A stretch of DNA of 64,000 bases from positions 744,001 to 808,000 of the forward strand of contig JAQSEB010000150.1 in NCBI GenBank assembly GCA_030063045.1, written 5' to 3'. Every line of letters starts with the position of its first letter. Positions within the stretch are counted from its first letter, which is position 1. This DNA is from Pratylenchus scribneri. Its lineage: Eukaryota; Nematoda; Chromadorea; Rhabditida; Pratylenchidae. The notes below the pieces were generated by a model, which saw only the letters and a program-made list of their open reading frames with translations, did not search any database and had not been told where the DNA came from. Shown here piece by piece: positions 25,801-37,668 of the stretch. The position numbers and the translations under genes were made by a program.

Positions 25801-25881
25801 GAAAAAATTTTTAATTTGTAATCCGAAAAGACAGATGAATATCCCGCAATCGGTTCCATTATTTTGTTGGGGCCTATTACT
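25801..25881 (-). CDS. Ulp1/SENP (C48) cysteine protease fragment
   Basis: C48 proteases remove SUMO or related modifiers from proteins, using a His-Asp-Cys triad and a Gln that forms the oxyanion hole. The minus frame reads SNRPQQNNGTDCGIFICLFG then LQIKNFF. It matches the family signature PQQ.NG.DCG.F.C, with the oxyanion Gln and the nucleophile Cys both present. Only about 25 codons of the roughly 200-residue domain are here: no His or Asp segment is visible within several kilobases on either side. The island ends at LQI with no GT for about 50 bp, which does not fit an ordinary intron boundary. The plus strand of the same bases is open but lacks any motif. Confidence 0.7.
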
Positions 25882-26351
25882 TTATTAAGAAATAAATTTA
25901 AAAATATCTTTATTATATTAATGTATTTTTAGAGAATAAAATAATTTAAATTAATATTTTAATTTCTTAAATGGAAATTATGTTTTTATGAAGGTTTACG
26001 CTCTCGATAATTCTAAAGTTATTTTATTATTTTTTAAAAAAATATCTATTCGATTTTATCGCTATTTTTAAAAGAAAATTTTTTTTAATCTTTGTTAAAA
26101 ATTTTTAAGTTAAATTATTTCATAAAATTTTTAAAATTATAAATTTTTACTTTCACTTTCAAAATATAATGAATATTATCAATATTTCTTCTCTCTTATT
26201 TATTATATATTTTTTCTAATTTTAAATATATATATAATTAATTATTAAATGTTATATTTATTTGTGAAAAGTTGAAACACATAATAAATAATTTAATTTA
26301 ATCAATTTTTTCCTTATAATTTCATTAGAATAATAATTATAATTTATATTT

Positions 26352-26558
26352 TCATATTTCTTTTCTTTCTTTTAAATATTTTATGGTATTTTGTCTTTTG
26401 CGATTTTGACGGAGACGTTCTTTTTCCCTAGGCTCTTATTCGCACTGCCTTTTTTTTTTTGTTTCAGCAGAATTTTGTATTTAATTTTCACATGAAGAGC
26501 GATATTGGGCCATTGGGCCATCAGCAAATTATTTCTACTCTTTGTTAGCTTATTCAAA
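26352..26558 (-). CDS. Charged coding island, frame ambiguous
   Basis: A 200-bp island. Reading TAA/TAG as glutamine, one minus frame gives a very hydrophilic K/E/Q/R sequence (FADGPMAQYRSSCEN, SAETKKKRQCE, EPREKERLRQNRKRQ) and ends in TGA after KERKEI. Another minus frame is open in the standard code for about 78 codons (NNLLMAQWPNIALHVKIKYK, GSANKSLGKKNVSVKIAK). Which is real cannot be decided by eye. No family is recognised. Confidence 0.4.
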
Positions 26559-26795
26559 AAATTTACATATTTTATTCTTCGAATTTTTAGAAATAAATTT
26601 TGTAATTGGAAAAAAATAATAATATTGATACAATTTGCAATGTTTGTCTTAATAATTATTTGTTCTAATTAAAATTGTACTAAAGTATCAATATCAAGTT
26701 TTATGATATTCATTTAGTTTTTTATTTTAAAAATTTTTAACATAAGTATTGTTTGCATAAATATTTTTTGAAATAATTTAAATGAATCAGCATGA

Positions 26796-26930
26796 AATTG
26801 TTCTTATAATTCATTCTTCAGTGGGAAAATGGCTGAGAGAATGATAAGGCGAATGGAGGCTTTGTATAATCTTCAAGTTTTCCAAGTATACTATCGGCTT
26901 GGCTTTATATTAAAAATGTTATATTTTTAG
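26796..26930 (+). CDS. Coding island, unknown protein
   Basis: The plus frame opens after a TGA and reads NCSYNSFFSGKMAERMIRRM then EALYNLQVFQVYYRLGF and ILKMLYF to TAG. It is open in the standard code for 44 codons. The G+C rise covers MAERMIRRMEALYNLQ. Amphipathic, with no family recognised. Confidence 0.45.
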   Translation, partial: NCSYNSFFSGKMAERMIRRMEALYNLQVFQVYYRLGFILKMLYF

Positions 26931-26939
26931 AATTTTATT

Positions 26940-28640
26940 ATTCATAAACGAGAAATTTCAAAATTACTTCATAAAAATTTTTATTTTCAAAAATTTTATT
27001 ATTTTAGCAAAATTATACTCAACAAAATTAGAGTATTGGCGAAACTTAAAAAAGGGCTTAAAAATTAGTAAAAATAGTTAGATAATATTATTATCTAAAA
27101 ATATTTAAATAATTTTATATATTTATATTTAATAATAATCAAAATTTTTTTCCTTATCAATAAAATCTATTTTTACTATATTTTTTTAAATATTTAATAA
27201 AATAAATTTATTTCTTTTTTTATAATTCTATATATTTTATAATTTAAAAATTACTTTTTTTATTTATATGTTTAATAATTATTATATAATATTTCAAAAA
27301 TATTATAAAAATGTTTTTTATAAGTTATTTTGTTTCAAACCAAATATTCTAATATTGTAATTTTATAAAATTGGATTATGCATATCCTTATTTCTCGATA
27401 TTTTGTTGAATATAAAATATTTTCAAAATTTTATCTTTCTTATTCACATACTGAAGATTATTTATTGTAGAAATATCCATTTTGTCATTAATTGGAAATA
27501 AATAAAATATTTTCCAAATTTCTGATCCAGGAAATAAAATCTCATTATTATAATTCTATATTTTTATAGAAAATTCTTAGTAAATTTTTTAAATATAAAG
27601 TTCAAATATTTTTATTAATTTAATAATTATTATTTAATCTTGAAATAAAATTTTCGATTTTTAAACATGATACATGAATAAATAATGTTTGACTATGGTG
27701 ATGTTGCTATTATTTTATAAAACATTTTAATAAATATTATTATATATAATTTTAATTTTTTTCCCTATATTTTAATGGATGAACATTTCAAATATTTTTT
27801 TAAACGAAAATTTATGACAATAAAAATAAATTACAAATCTTTAAATTTAATTTTAAATTTCTTATATATTTATTAAATATGCATTTTATTTTTTCTAATA
27901 TTATTAATTCTTCTTCAAAAAATAGTGATTTAAATCTGTCTTATTTGTTAATTATTTTATAATATTAAAAAATTTTAAATTTATATAAGATTAAATTTGC
28001 TAACCAATTTTGCACATATATATAGAAATTATTTCCGGAGCCTCTTGGGGCGGATAATTTATAGTAATGCAAATTTTGAAACACTCTTATTTCCTTTAAC
28101 AAAATATTTTTTATCATTCCTTTATCAAATAAATTTTTTCATTTTTATAATATTATCATAAATTGTTCACTTATTTTCTTCTTATTTTTTTAAATCTTCA
28201 TTAAAATAATAAAATGATCAAAATTATTAATATCAAAAAATTTATAATTATTTTTAAATTAATAAAGCTATTCTATCAGGATGCTTTGCATAAATTTGGC
28301 TAATTTTGCTATTTTTTAAGATAATTTTAATAATTCTCTAATTTTTTAAAAACTTAATTTAATTCAATTATTATATTAATATTAATAAAATAATAAAAAA
28401 ATATTTAAATATTTATTTCACTTTTAAGATAATGCGTATAATAAAATATATATTCGAATTAATTTAATATAATATTTGTGTTAATCAGATGTTTAATTTA
28501 TATTATATATTCCAAGTTATTTTATTTTTGAATCATTTGTTTCTAATTTTTCATTTAATATTTATATTTTCAAATATTAATTTATTTTGCTCTCATTTAT
28601 GTTTTTTTTTTTTTTTTGCAAAATCATATTTTATTTTTTT
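26940..28640. other. AT-rich spacer with one ambiguous island
   Basis: Mostly featureless. The island at 28020-28110 is open on plus (RNYFRSLLGRIIYSNANFET) and minus (YKLSAPRGSGNNFYIYVQNW), and neither matches a family. Confidence 0.45.
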
Positions 28641-28644
28641 TTAA

Positions 28645-28869
28645 ATAATAAATGAAAATTTCAATCGTAAACAATTACTTAGCTTAGGATTTATAGTTTA
28701 TCATAAATTTCATTTCAACTTCATTTCTCCCGATGATTTACCTAAATATTCCCAAATTGTTGGGGAGATTAATTGCTTACGAACAATTGCAGCAATTTTT
28801 ACAGTGTAGATCAATTTGTTATTTCCAGTTCTTATTAAATTTATTTGGAAACAAAAAAAGGGAACGTAA
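28645..28869 (+). CDS. Coding island, unknown protein
   Basis: The plus frame is open in the standard code for 54 codons and then through one TAG: ENFNRKQLLSLGFIVYHKFH, FNFISPDDLPKYSQIVGEIN, CLRTIAAIFTV, TAG, INLLFPVLIKFIWKQKKGT. A second plus frame over 28720-28920 is also open (IPKLLGRLIAYEQLQQFLQC). The first has more polar residues and follows the GC rise better. No family is recognised. Confidence 0.4.
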
Positions 28870-29404
28870 TAATAGATTAAAATTCTTCTTTATAAATTCA
28901 GATTGAAAAATTTTAAAATGCATTATAGTCAAATTTTTAATTATTTAAAAAATATAATTTATTTTGTTTTATCTTATATTTATATTTTTATAATTATTTA
29001 TAATAATATTAATTAAATGATTATAATTTTTTTCATGTTATTTTTTTCTCCTATTTTTTTGCATATTCTATAATTTAATAATAACTATTATTATATTTTA
29101 GTAGAAAGAAGCCTTTTTATCTTATTTCTTTATAATAAAAAATGAAAGAAATCAAGTTCAAATTTTTTATTCAATTTAATTTGTCTATCATTTATTTATT
29201 TGTATAAAAATCTTATACCATAAATTATTTTATTTTAAAATATATTTCGAATGCTATAAAACTTTAATTTTATTTAAATTTTATAGATTTTTAAATTTGG
29301 TTTATTTTATATATTTCCTTTTATGTATTATTTATTAAATTTAGCCGTCTATTGTTCTAATAAAAACTTGACAGAACTTTTTGTGAAAAAAGATTCTCAT
29401 TTTA

Positions 29405-29575
29405 GAACACAAAATAACAAAATGTGTGACCAAACGATAATAAGACATTAATTGTCTTCTCGCGACAGAATATGCATTTAGTTACGTTAAGTTGTTCTTC
29501 TTCATCACTATTTTCGCTTAATTGTTATTAAATATTCGCCGCCGCTTCTTATGTTGCAATGCGTGTTGCTTCTAT
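29405..29575 (-). CDS. RING-type zinc finger fragment
   Basis: RING domains bind two zinc ions and recruit E2 enzymes in ubiquitin ligases. The minus frame reads IEATRIAT, TAA, EAAANI, TAA, TAA, then QLSENSDEEEQLNVTKCIFC and REKTINVLLSFGHTFCYFVF. The core C..C.....INVLL..GH.FC follows the C3HC4 layout; the usual Cys before GH is Phe here, and the last Cys pair is missing because the fragment stops. The GC-rich island extends upstream over the three TAA codons in the same frame, which supports reading them as glutamine in a Q-rich acidic linker. Family confidence is moderate. Confidence 0.5.
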
Positions 29576-29599
29576 AATTTTAATTCAATAAAAAATTTT

Positions 29600-30560
29600 T
29601 TTATTAACAAAATTTAAAGTTAATTTTTATTCAATCTTATTTATAAATAGTCACATGATAAAATTGTATATAAGATTTCAAATTCCACTAAATCACATTC
29701 TTTTTAAACATTTATTTCAAAATATTGAAAATTAAATTAATAAATTTGTTATTATTAATTATTAATTAGACTGTTAATCCAAAGCTTGCAGAAGATAATT
29801 GTCTCCATGATTTGGATCAAATAAATAATAATTTTACATATATTTATATTAAATTTTCTATTAATTAATTATTTAAAATTGGATTATTTTAATTATCTTT
29901 TAGAAATATTTAATTTCTTTCCTTCACAATATTATAAGATTTTTACAATTGGTATAAATAAATTTTTTAAATTTATTTTTTTATAAATACATAAGTTTAT
30001 ATTGATTATTACTGTTAATTATTTTCAATTAATAAAAATTATTTGATTAAAATTTTTATTTTAAATCAATTTTTCTTAATTCATCCATTCTTTTTTTTTC
30101 TTACAAATTCATTCACTCACTCAGAGCCCCGGTATTTTTTGCACCATATAATATATTCTATATATTATTTTATTTACATATTCACTTTAATTATAATTTT
30201 TGTTCAATAGATTCAGAATTATTTTTTATCTTAATTCATTTATTTATTTTTGATAGATTTTTAAATTAGAATTCAATCAACTGCCAATTTTCTCTTTAAT
30301 AAAATTTTTAAATTGTCTATTTTTTTAATTTGTAATTATAAAATTTAATTAGGCATATATAACTTAGTTATATTAATGTATTTTGTATTCTAAATAGAAG
30401 AATGAATGCTCTTTTTTTAATTATATTTTCATTATGTTCTTGGATTTCATTTTAATTTTCTTCCTTGAATATATTTTTCATTTATTTTATTCAATTAAAT
30501 TAATTTTATGCAAAAAAATTATCTTCCTAAATTTTTTCAATAATTTTTATTTGATTTAAA
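29600..30560. other. AT-rich spacer
   Basis: No convincing island. A patch at 29770-29820 (AATCCAAAGCTTGCAGAAG) is too short to read. Confidence 0.5.
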
Positions 30561-30570
30561 GATTTTTTTT

Positions 30571-30645
30571 ATGGAAATAACACCAGAAAAGGAATTAATC
30601 CTATGGATTGGAGAGTATTTTTACAATCTATCCATTAACGCTTGA
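30571..30645 (+). CDS. Short frame from ATG to TGA
   Basis: Twenty-four codons: MEITPEKELILWIGEYFYNL then SINA and TGA. Higher G+C than the surroundings and open in the standard code. It may be one end of a gene segment rather than a complete protein. A minus-strand reading of a nearby patch at 30720-30780 gives FEESKKLLSFLVQDKNKI. No family is recognised. Confidence 0.35.
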   Translation: MEITPEKELILWIGEYFYNLSINA

Positions 30646-30799
30646 AATTCAATTACAAATACAATTTCAAAATTTTTATTCTTGATATTCTAGAAAGTTT
30701 TAATGTTCATTATATTTTATTTTTATCCTGCACAAGGAATGAAAGTAATTTCTTTGATTCTTCGAAATAAAAATCAAAAACTAACAATATATTAATTGA

Positions 30800-33245
30800 A
30801 GAAATGTGCTATATATTCCATAAAAAATTAATTCTTTTATTTTATTTTCTATAATAGGAAAAAATGTTTTTTTTTAGAAAATTTGATAAATTCAATTCCA
30901 ATATGAATGCTTTCTGACAATTTATATTTATTTAATTTAAGATTTATATATTTATAATTTATAAAGTAATATATTTTACGAATAATTTAATTTTTATAAA
31001 AAAATTTTAGTTTTTTAAAAGGTATTAGAAATGTTTGCGAAGAAAGATATTAATAAATTATCTGATCAAATGCCTCGTATTTTTTTCTCGCCATTTTAAA
31101 TTTTTGGATTATCTGAAATTTTGAAAAAATAAAAAAGGATAATTAAAAGATATAGAATTTTTGTGTTTTTTTTCAAATAAAAAAAATATTTAATTCTTGA
31201 TTGCTTTTTCTTCTTTTAAACAGAAACATACAACTATTAAATTTTAGAAGTTGAGTGTTCTGTATTATAATCAATTTACAATATTTTTATTAAATTTTTT
31301 TCAATATGGTCGTTTTTAAATCAATTTCTGATTTTTTAAGCATAATTTTTTTACATCATCTATAATCTCATTTGTGCTTAAAAATTTAATTACAAGATCT
31401 ATAATCCAATTTATACTATTCTACATTTGGCAAAAAAATTCTCAAATAAAACTATAATAAATTATGATTTTTATGGTAAATTTTATTTAAAATAATTATA
31501 AAACTAAAAGCATTGATTAATACATTATCCTCAATTTAATTTATTTCCTCATCTGCCTTTGCTACTAAAAATAAATTTCAAAGAAGATAAAAGAATTTAT
31601 TGAATTTTATATATTTAATGAATAATCAAAATTTTTATTTTTATTTTAATATTTTGCCGGAATTTTAAAATATTTGATATTTTAATTTAATAAATTATAA
31701 TTACGAATATGTGGTATATTTTCATTTCATTATTTAATTTATATTTGCTTTCAATGCATTCCACATTTATGTGTGATCTGTATTTGTAGAACAAATAGCA
31801 TACTGTATCATAATATCATTATTTAAATACAAAAATGTATAATTTTTTTATTTTTTTAAAATTCTAAATAAATTTACTTTATTTATTAATAATTTTTAAT
31901 TATTTATCATATATCAGATAGCCAACAAATAATTTAATATCTTTTTTTTTAAAAATTAAATTTTTTCCAAAATCCATTATTAATATTAATTTTTTTTCGA
32001 TAAATGAAAAATTTGATTATCATATTAGAATAATAAATTTAATCAAATCACTTTGAATAATGAAACCATTTTTTCCTTGGTCCAATTCCAACTCGCCGAA
32101 AAAAAAGATTTTTCTAACGCAATTATTAACAAATTACTAATAAATTATATTACATTATTATTGACAAATTATAATTAATATTAATAAATTAATATTTACA
32201 TTTCACAAAATATTTAAATATTTTGAAAGGATCTTTTTTATTGTTTTCATTATTAAAAAGGGAAATTAATTTAAAAATTAAAAGCATTTTCATACAAATA
32301 TTATTTATATTCATGTCTAAGACCTTTCAAAATTCAAATGGTTTATAATATCGTCATTGTATAAATTTTAATAATAATTAAGTCTGTTCTTCTGCACAAT
32401 ATCTGTACTAAGGTTTTGACATTGGTATAAAAGGATTTGATGCATTTTTATACTTTAATAAAATTATTGAAAAATTTATTTCACATTGGTTATCAATTTA
32501 AATTATATATATTTAAATGATATTTATTGAAAAAAATTTTTCTTATTTTAATTTTTTATTTTTATAATTTTAAAAATTGTATTTTCAAATTTATCCCAGA
32601 AATAAAATTTTTTAGAATAGAAAATTATTTAAATTTTTAATATTAGAAATCTCAACAGTATTTTTTTAAAATAATTTTTTTATTTTATATTCATTTTAAT
32701 CATAAATTTAATTTTTAATAATAATAATTTAATTCAATCATGCCATATTTAATTTTGGATAAAAATATTAATTTTTCTTCTACAATTTTTTGATTTTAAT
32801 AGAGCGGAATATGATTTATAAGGATAATTTTTATAAATTTATAAAAATTTTATGCATTAAATTTTTATAATTCTTTATTTTATTCAATTACTTATAATAA
32901 ATTTTATTTATTTTTTAAAATATTTTTCTTCGATCTATTTTTATTTAAGTGAGATAAGTAATAAAATAATTTGACTTTATTTTTAAAATGATAATCGAAT
33001 TTTATATGAAGATTAAAATTTATTTATTATTTTTTATTAAAAATTTTCCATTTTTCTGATCCGTTTTCCATCAATTTTATTTTACAATATTTGTTCACAT
33101 CTTCACATCATTAAAAAAATTCAATAAAATTCAATTTTTTAAGGCATAGTTAATTATTTTTTTAAAAAGCAAATACATTTTAGATCCCTTATTAATTTAA
33201 AAAAATTTAAATTATCATTTTTGTATTTTTTTATTAATATTTTTA
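30800..33245. other. AT-rich spacer
   Basis: About 2.4 kb. Small patches at 32055-32100 and 32380-32440 are not readable with confidence. Confidence 0.5.
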
Positions 33246-33249
33246 TTAT

Positions 33250-33471
33250 TTACTGATCCATCCAATTATTCCAAATGATTTTCGCCAAGGAAAAATAGTC
33301 GAACTTAAATGCGAATAATTTGGTTTGATAGCAATTGATCGACAGATATAAGTCGGTAATATTTATATTTTTTCTTTTCTCAAAAATATTAATTATTTTA
33401 AAATAATTTTTAATAAATATAATATTAATTACTAAATGAAATTTAATTTTTTCTGAAAAATTTTGTTTCAT
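33250..33471 (-). CDS. 73-codon open frame, unknown protein
   Basis: Open in the standard code from ATG at 33471 to TAA at 33250. The downstream third has higher G+C and reads SINCYQTKLFAFKFDYFSLA then KIIWNNWMDQ; the upstream part is AT-driven (MKQNFSEKIKFHLVINII). A TGA lies just upstream of the ATG's context. No domain is recognised. The GC-rich third is the likelier coding part. Confidence 0.4.
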   Translation of the reverse strand: MKQNFSEKIKFHLVINIIFIKNYFKIINIFEKRKNINITDLYLSINCYQTKLFAFKFDYFSLAKIIWNNWMDQ

Positions 33472-33884
33472 TCGATTACAATCTCACAATTGTATATGTT
33501 CTCTCGGTCCATAAATAGATTCATCCATTATTTATGTCATTTATTATATAAATTGGCGATTTTTGTATAAATGGTGAAATAGTTTTGGTACCACATTGTT
33601 CTAAAATTCATAATTATTCTATCGAAATATATAATTATTAATATTTCATATATTTTCTATAAATTTTTTATTTTTGAAAAAATAATATTTTATTTTCATA
33701 CGTAAACGACATAATTTAATTTTCTTTATTGCTAAATTATTATTTCTTTTAGAACCACATATTAGAATATTATTTAATTTTTATTTTCTTTTAATAATTA
33801 TTTCTATACATATTTTATCGAATCCTTATATTTTATTTCATATTTCTATGCATTTTTTAATTGAATTATTTTTTAAAATATTTA

Positions 33885-34022
33885 TCTATTAATTGAAATA
33901 AATTCGTCAACTTCTTGATATACAATATCGCGGATTTTTTGATAATAATGGCAATGTCCATGCATAGCGTTCAATTTATAATAACGAATGATGTGATTTT
34001 CTGGCTTAAATTTAAAAGAAAA
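33885..34022 (-). CDS. Coding island, unknown protein
   Basis: The minus frame is open in the standard code for about 45 codons: FKFKPENHIIRYYKLNAMHG then HCHYYQKIRDIVYQEVDEFI and SINR to TAA. Charged, His/Tyr-rich and matching the G+C rise exactly. No family is recognised. A plus-strand island follows at 34134. Confidence 0.5.
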
Positions 34023-34133
34023 TTTTTAATTTTCAAGAAGTCTTAACAAATTTTTATAGTCGTTTAAATAAAAGTTGTTTGAGTCGTTTGATTGATACTA
34101 TATAAAATTATTCAATAAAGAATATATGCTTTC

Positions 34134-34349
34134 TTGGATTTTTCTTTTATCTATTATTTAAAGAAATTGCTCGCCATTATATTAAAATTAATTTTATTAT
34201 TTAAATTAAGTTATTACCGTCCCAAATTGCTTGCCCAAAATGATGACTGTTTTGAAACGGTGGATGTTGATCTATTTATTAAAAAATTTTTGATTAAAAT
34301 ATTCACAAACATTGTATATATTTATATTTCAATACTTTTATTATTTTGA
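34134..34349 (+). CDS. Coding island within a 71-codon frame
   Basis: The plus frame is open in the standard code to TGA at 34347-34349. The GC-rich core at 34200-34290 reads KLSYYRPKLLAQNDDCFETV then DVDLFIKKF. The ends are hydrophobic and AT-driven, so true coding is probably shorter than the open frame. The first codon is TTG, so no start is claimed. No family is recognised. Confidence 0.45.
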   Translation: MDFSFIYYLKKLLAIILKLILLFKLSYYRPKLLAQNDDCFETVDVDLFIKKFLIKIFTNIVYIYISILLLF

Positions 34350-34559
34350 ATTAAATTTGCAGATTGCAGATAAATTCGACTAAAAATTTGAGAATGATTT
34401 ATAATATATTGACATATCCCCTTCGCAATACCATTTCACTAAACCATTAAATCAGATTTAATATTTTGTAATAATATTATTAGATTTTAAGTAGCATTTT
34501 TTTTAAGAAATTTCGTGATATATGCAATTGTAACACAAATTTTCTTCTAATTTGAAGGC

Positions 34560-34760
34560 TAATTAATTTGATGAAGCGGTATTTTGATACCGATCGCATT
34601 TTTAGAGCTTAAACTTTTTATATATAGTTAAATAATTATTAAGCCCAATTACAAACAAAGCATTTGTCAATTTGTTAATTGCCTTCGAATTTATAGATTG
34701 ACTCTTGCTCATCTCAACGAAAAATTGTCTTTTTGGTTATCACCTGTACTATAGTATAAA
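34560..34760. CDS. Coding island, strand ambiguous
   Basis: Two GC-richer patches. With TAA/TAG as glutamine the plus strand reads RLINLMKRYFDTDRIFRA and onward without TGA. The minus strand reads AIGIKIPLHQIN, TAG, PSN, TAG, KKICVTIAYITKF at 34560-34620 and FFVEMSKSQSINSKAINKLT at 34650-34740. No family decides between them. Confidence 0.25.
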
Positions 34761-34791
34761 AAGTTGCAAAATATAAAATTTATAAAATGAA

Positions 34792-34935
34792 TTAACTTTG
34801 AGCTGCTACAATAATCCAGTGCCCCAACATTACCTCAATGACTAATATTTGTATGAAATTAAGAAAGCGATTGTATTTGAAAGTTCCATCGACTACCTAG
34901 CATTAACTTTTTTGAGGATTTCGAACATCTTAATT
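34792..34935 (+). CDS. Coding island, unknown protein
   Basis: The plus frame, with one TAA as glutamine, reads SCYNNPVPQHYLND, TAA, YLYEIKKAIVFESSIDYLAL then TFLRISNI. The GC rise covers the whole run. The minus strand is open too but needs five TAA/TAG codons. No family is recognised. Confidence 0.4.
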
Positions 34936-35176
34936 TTTTTTATTTTTAAATATTTAAATTTAAATTTCAACAATGAATCAATTCTTTGTTTTCCTAACCA
35001 TATTTTCATGAACGAGAAATAAATTAAAATTCATAAGAAATATTGTTGTTTATAAAAGAATTTTATTAAATTTCATTTTTTCTTTATGCAGTTTATGTTT
35101 TTCTGTCATTTGCTATTTGGAATTTAATCTGAATATTAGTATAAAATATATATTCTATGAAATTTTTATGCTTTCA

Positions 35177-35284
35177 TTACATTTTTTTGAGAAATATATG
35201 CTCTAAATCTTTTACCAAATTTGCATATAATTTTAATGCAAGGAAAAAAGCTGTCATGATCATGTCGCATTTGAATGCATCTTT
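35177..35284 (-). CDS. Coding island, unknown protein
   Basis: The minus frame is open in the standard code for 35 codons to TAA. It reads KDAFKCDMIMTAFFLALKLY then ANLVKDLEHIFLKKM. An AG precedes it and a GTAAAA lies after ANL, so it could be an exon ending there or a terminal piece. It lies 1.3 kb downstream of the kinase fragment on the same strand but shows no kinase motif. Confidence 0.4.
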   Translation of the reverse strand, partial: KDAFKCDMIMTAFFLALKLYANLVKDLEHIFLKKM

Positions 35285-35299
35285 CTTAAAAACAATTTA

Positions 35300-36600
35300 G
35301 CATTCATTGTATGAATATGATACATTTGCCTGTTTTTTTTTGTTCCTACATTGTTATTTTTATTTTAAAAAATAATAGTTTTTAAAATCAACACATAAAT
35401 TTCATTTCATAACGAATACAAAATTCAGTATTTCACATTATAAATGTATAGAAAAAAATATGTGTAAATGACATGGAACATAAAAAAGCTGGATAGCCAA
35501 CAAAACTTTAATATTATTTGTTAAAAAAATAATCAAGAATAAATCTTAATTAAAATAAAATTTAAGTTAATTTTAAATATTACTCAATTCTAATTAAATA
35601 CAAATAAAATTTGAACATTTATATTATTTTATTTAAAATATTTTTAATCCATAATTAATTTTATGACATTTATAATATCAAATTTACTTACTTTTTTATT
35701 TTTTAATGATATATAAAATCTCATATGTTCAATTGATTAACAATTTATTTATAAAATATAATGTAGATTTTTAAAATTAATTAACTGTTATAAAAGATTA
35801 CCTTAAATGTCTTTTAACTACTATTTTTAATGATAAAAATTGCCCATTATCTTTAATTGGTTAACGAAAATTAATTAATTTAAAAATATAAAAAATATAT
35901 ATATGTATATATTATTCGTTTAGTATAATGATGCAGGAAATTTAATCAGATATATTTGTGAATTAAAAAAAATTCAATTTTATAATTTATTTAATAATAA
36001 TATATTGAATTATAATTCACAATATTTTTATTTGTCCTCAAAGTTTTTCCTAATTGTGATAAAGTCTTAAAAATTTTTATATTAAAATATTTATATATGA
36101 ATTCGTTAATATTTTTTTAAATTCTCTTTATTTTATTTTTTCCACTAATTTTTGAGCTGTATCAACAAAAAATAATTTTATTTAATCTCAATATTTTGAA
36201 TGCTTGTAATTAAGATCGATTTTTTTAATTTTTGATTATTTTTAATTATAATAAATGGTTAAATTTTTAAAATATTATAATATTGAAAATTTTACAATGT
36301 TTGACCAAAGTTGATTTTGTCCAGACGAAAATGAAATGAAATCATTTATCATTGTCAAGTAAATATTAACATCAAATTTGTTATGTTTCTCTGATTTATT
36401 ATTATCAATTATAAAATTTTATTAAATTTATTATTAATTTTATAAAAATTCTAACATAAAAAATTTATAAATATTTGGTAATATAGGAATTAATTTTATT
36501 GAAAATTTTTTTAAATAAAATAAAAACGTATAATTTAAAAATTTAAAAAAAATTGAAATTATTTTTGATGAAAAAACATTTTAATAAAATCAAAATAAAT
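35300..36600. other. AT-rich spacer
   Basis: Weak patch at 36295-36350 (minus: MINDFISFSSGQNQLWSNI). The next kinase segment (YLH...HRD...N) expected after the fragment at 36604 was not found here. Confidence 0.45.
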
Positions 36601-36603
36601 TAC

Positions 36604-36735
36604 CAGTAATGCTTCCTGCAATATTTTCAATAGAACATTTTCATTCGATATACCCCGCTTTTCCAGAATTTTGCCAATTGATTCCCCATACGGCTCCATG
36701 ATTATGTACAATTAATTTCTTTGCAATAAAATCGC
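36604..36735 (-). CDS. Protein kinase fragment (hinge and start of C-lobe)
   Basis: Ser/Thr kinases transfer phosphate from ATP; the hinge joins the two lobes and contacts adenine. The minus frame reads AILLQRN, TAA, LYIIMEPYGESIGKILEKRG then ISNENVLLKILQEALL. It matches subdomain V to VIa of STE-type kinases (LYI.ME..G.S...IL........ILLKIL.EAL). The usual continuation GL.YLH...IHRD is absent: the island stops at CTG-GTAATT. The TAA at 36712-36714 falls just before LYIIME in the hinge strand, and no AG lies between it and the motif, so a spliced exon beginning after the stop is not available. Reading it as glutamine gives NQLYIIME, a normal hinge sequence. The only ATG in frame is the hinge Met, not a start. 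Confidence 0.65.
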
Positions 36736-37560
36736 AAAATTTTTTTTATAATTCAATAATTTAATTTTTTATTTAAATTTATAATTCTCTTTAGTTAATT
36801 TTAATATTTTTGTGAAGTATGAATTAAAATTCAAAACTATTTAAAGTCATGTCAATTTTTTCAATAATTATTTGCCATTAAAGTCAGAAATATCTTATAT
36901 AAATATAACTAAAAATAAATCATTTAATTTAATTTGTGTTTTACTAAATTTATAATTTTTAAATAGATAGAATAATATATTTTAACAGTATTTTTATATT
37001 GCAAAAAAAATGCTGATAGATTTTTGATCGCTTATTATCCCGAAATATTAAAATTCAACAAAAAATATTTTTAAGCTTTTTTTCTAAATTTTTAATTAGA
37101 ACATATAGAGGTAAAATTTTTCGTAAATTTTCATGTTAATTGTAACTTAGATTTTATTATTTCCTTCATTTCAGATTTTTTTAATTAATTTTTTAATTTT
37201 TAACGACTTTTCGGACGTTAATACATATAATTTTACAATAAATTAAATTTAGAAATATTTTTATATACTTCTCAATATTCTTTAGAAAAAAAATTTTTTT
37301 AATATGATTTCTAGTTATTTAAATTATGGTGATTAAGATTATATAAATCCTTTAGAAAACAAATTAATTTTTCCAATTAATTAACTTTTAATTAAAAAAA
37401 TATTTTAATATTAACCTTTTTCTTTTGATAAGATTAATTTTTGTTATTTCATCAAATTTTTCATTAGAAAATTTTATAAATCAATTATAATATAATAATT
37501 TATATTTCAAATTTTACAATAATAGCTTGTAAGAAACTCTTACAATTATTCTAGAGTCTA

Positions 37561-37668
37561 GACACAACATTATTAAAAGAACAATTTAAATTTGAATGGG
37601 TTTACGGCAAAAGCTATATTTTTCGAAAAGATGATTTAGAATTTTCTGCAAGCAATTTAAGTGATATG
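37561..37668 (+). CDS. Possible HELP/EMAP-type WD protein fragment
   Basis: The plus frame is open in the standard code for 36 codons: DTTLLKEQFKFEWVYGKSYI then FRKDDLEFSASNLSDM. The FEWVYG run followed by R...L.F resembles the HELP motif before WD40 repeats in EMAP-like and ciliary WD proteins. The match is short, so the family call is weak. It is preceded by GTCTAG and ends at AT-GTAAGT, a textbook donor site, so a genuine intron boundary is possible here. Confidence 0.4.
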
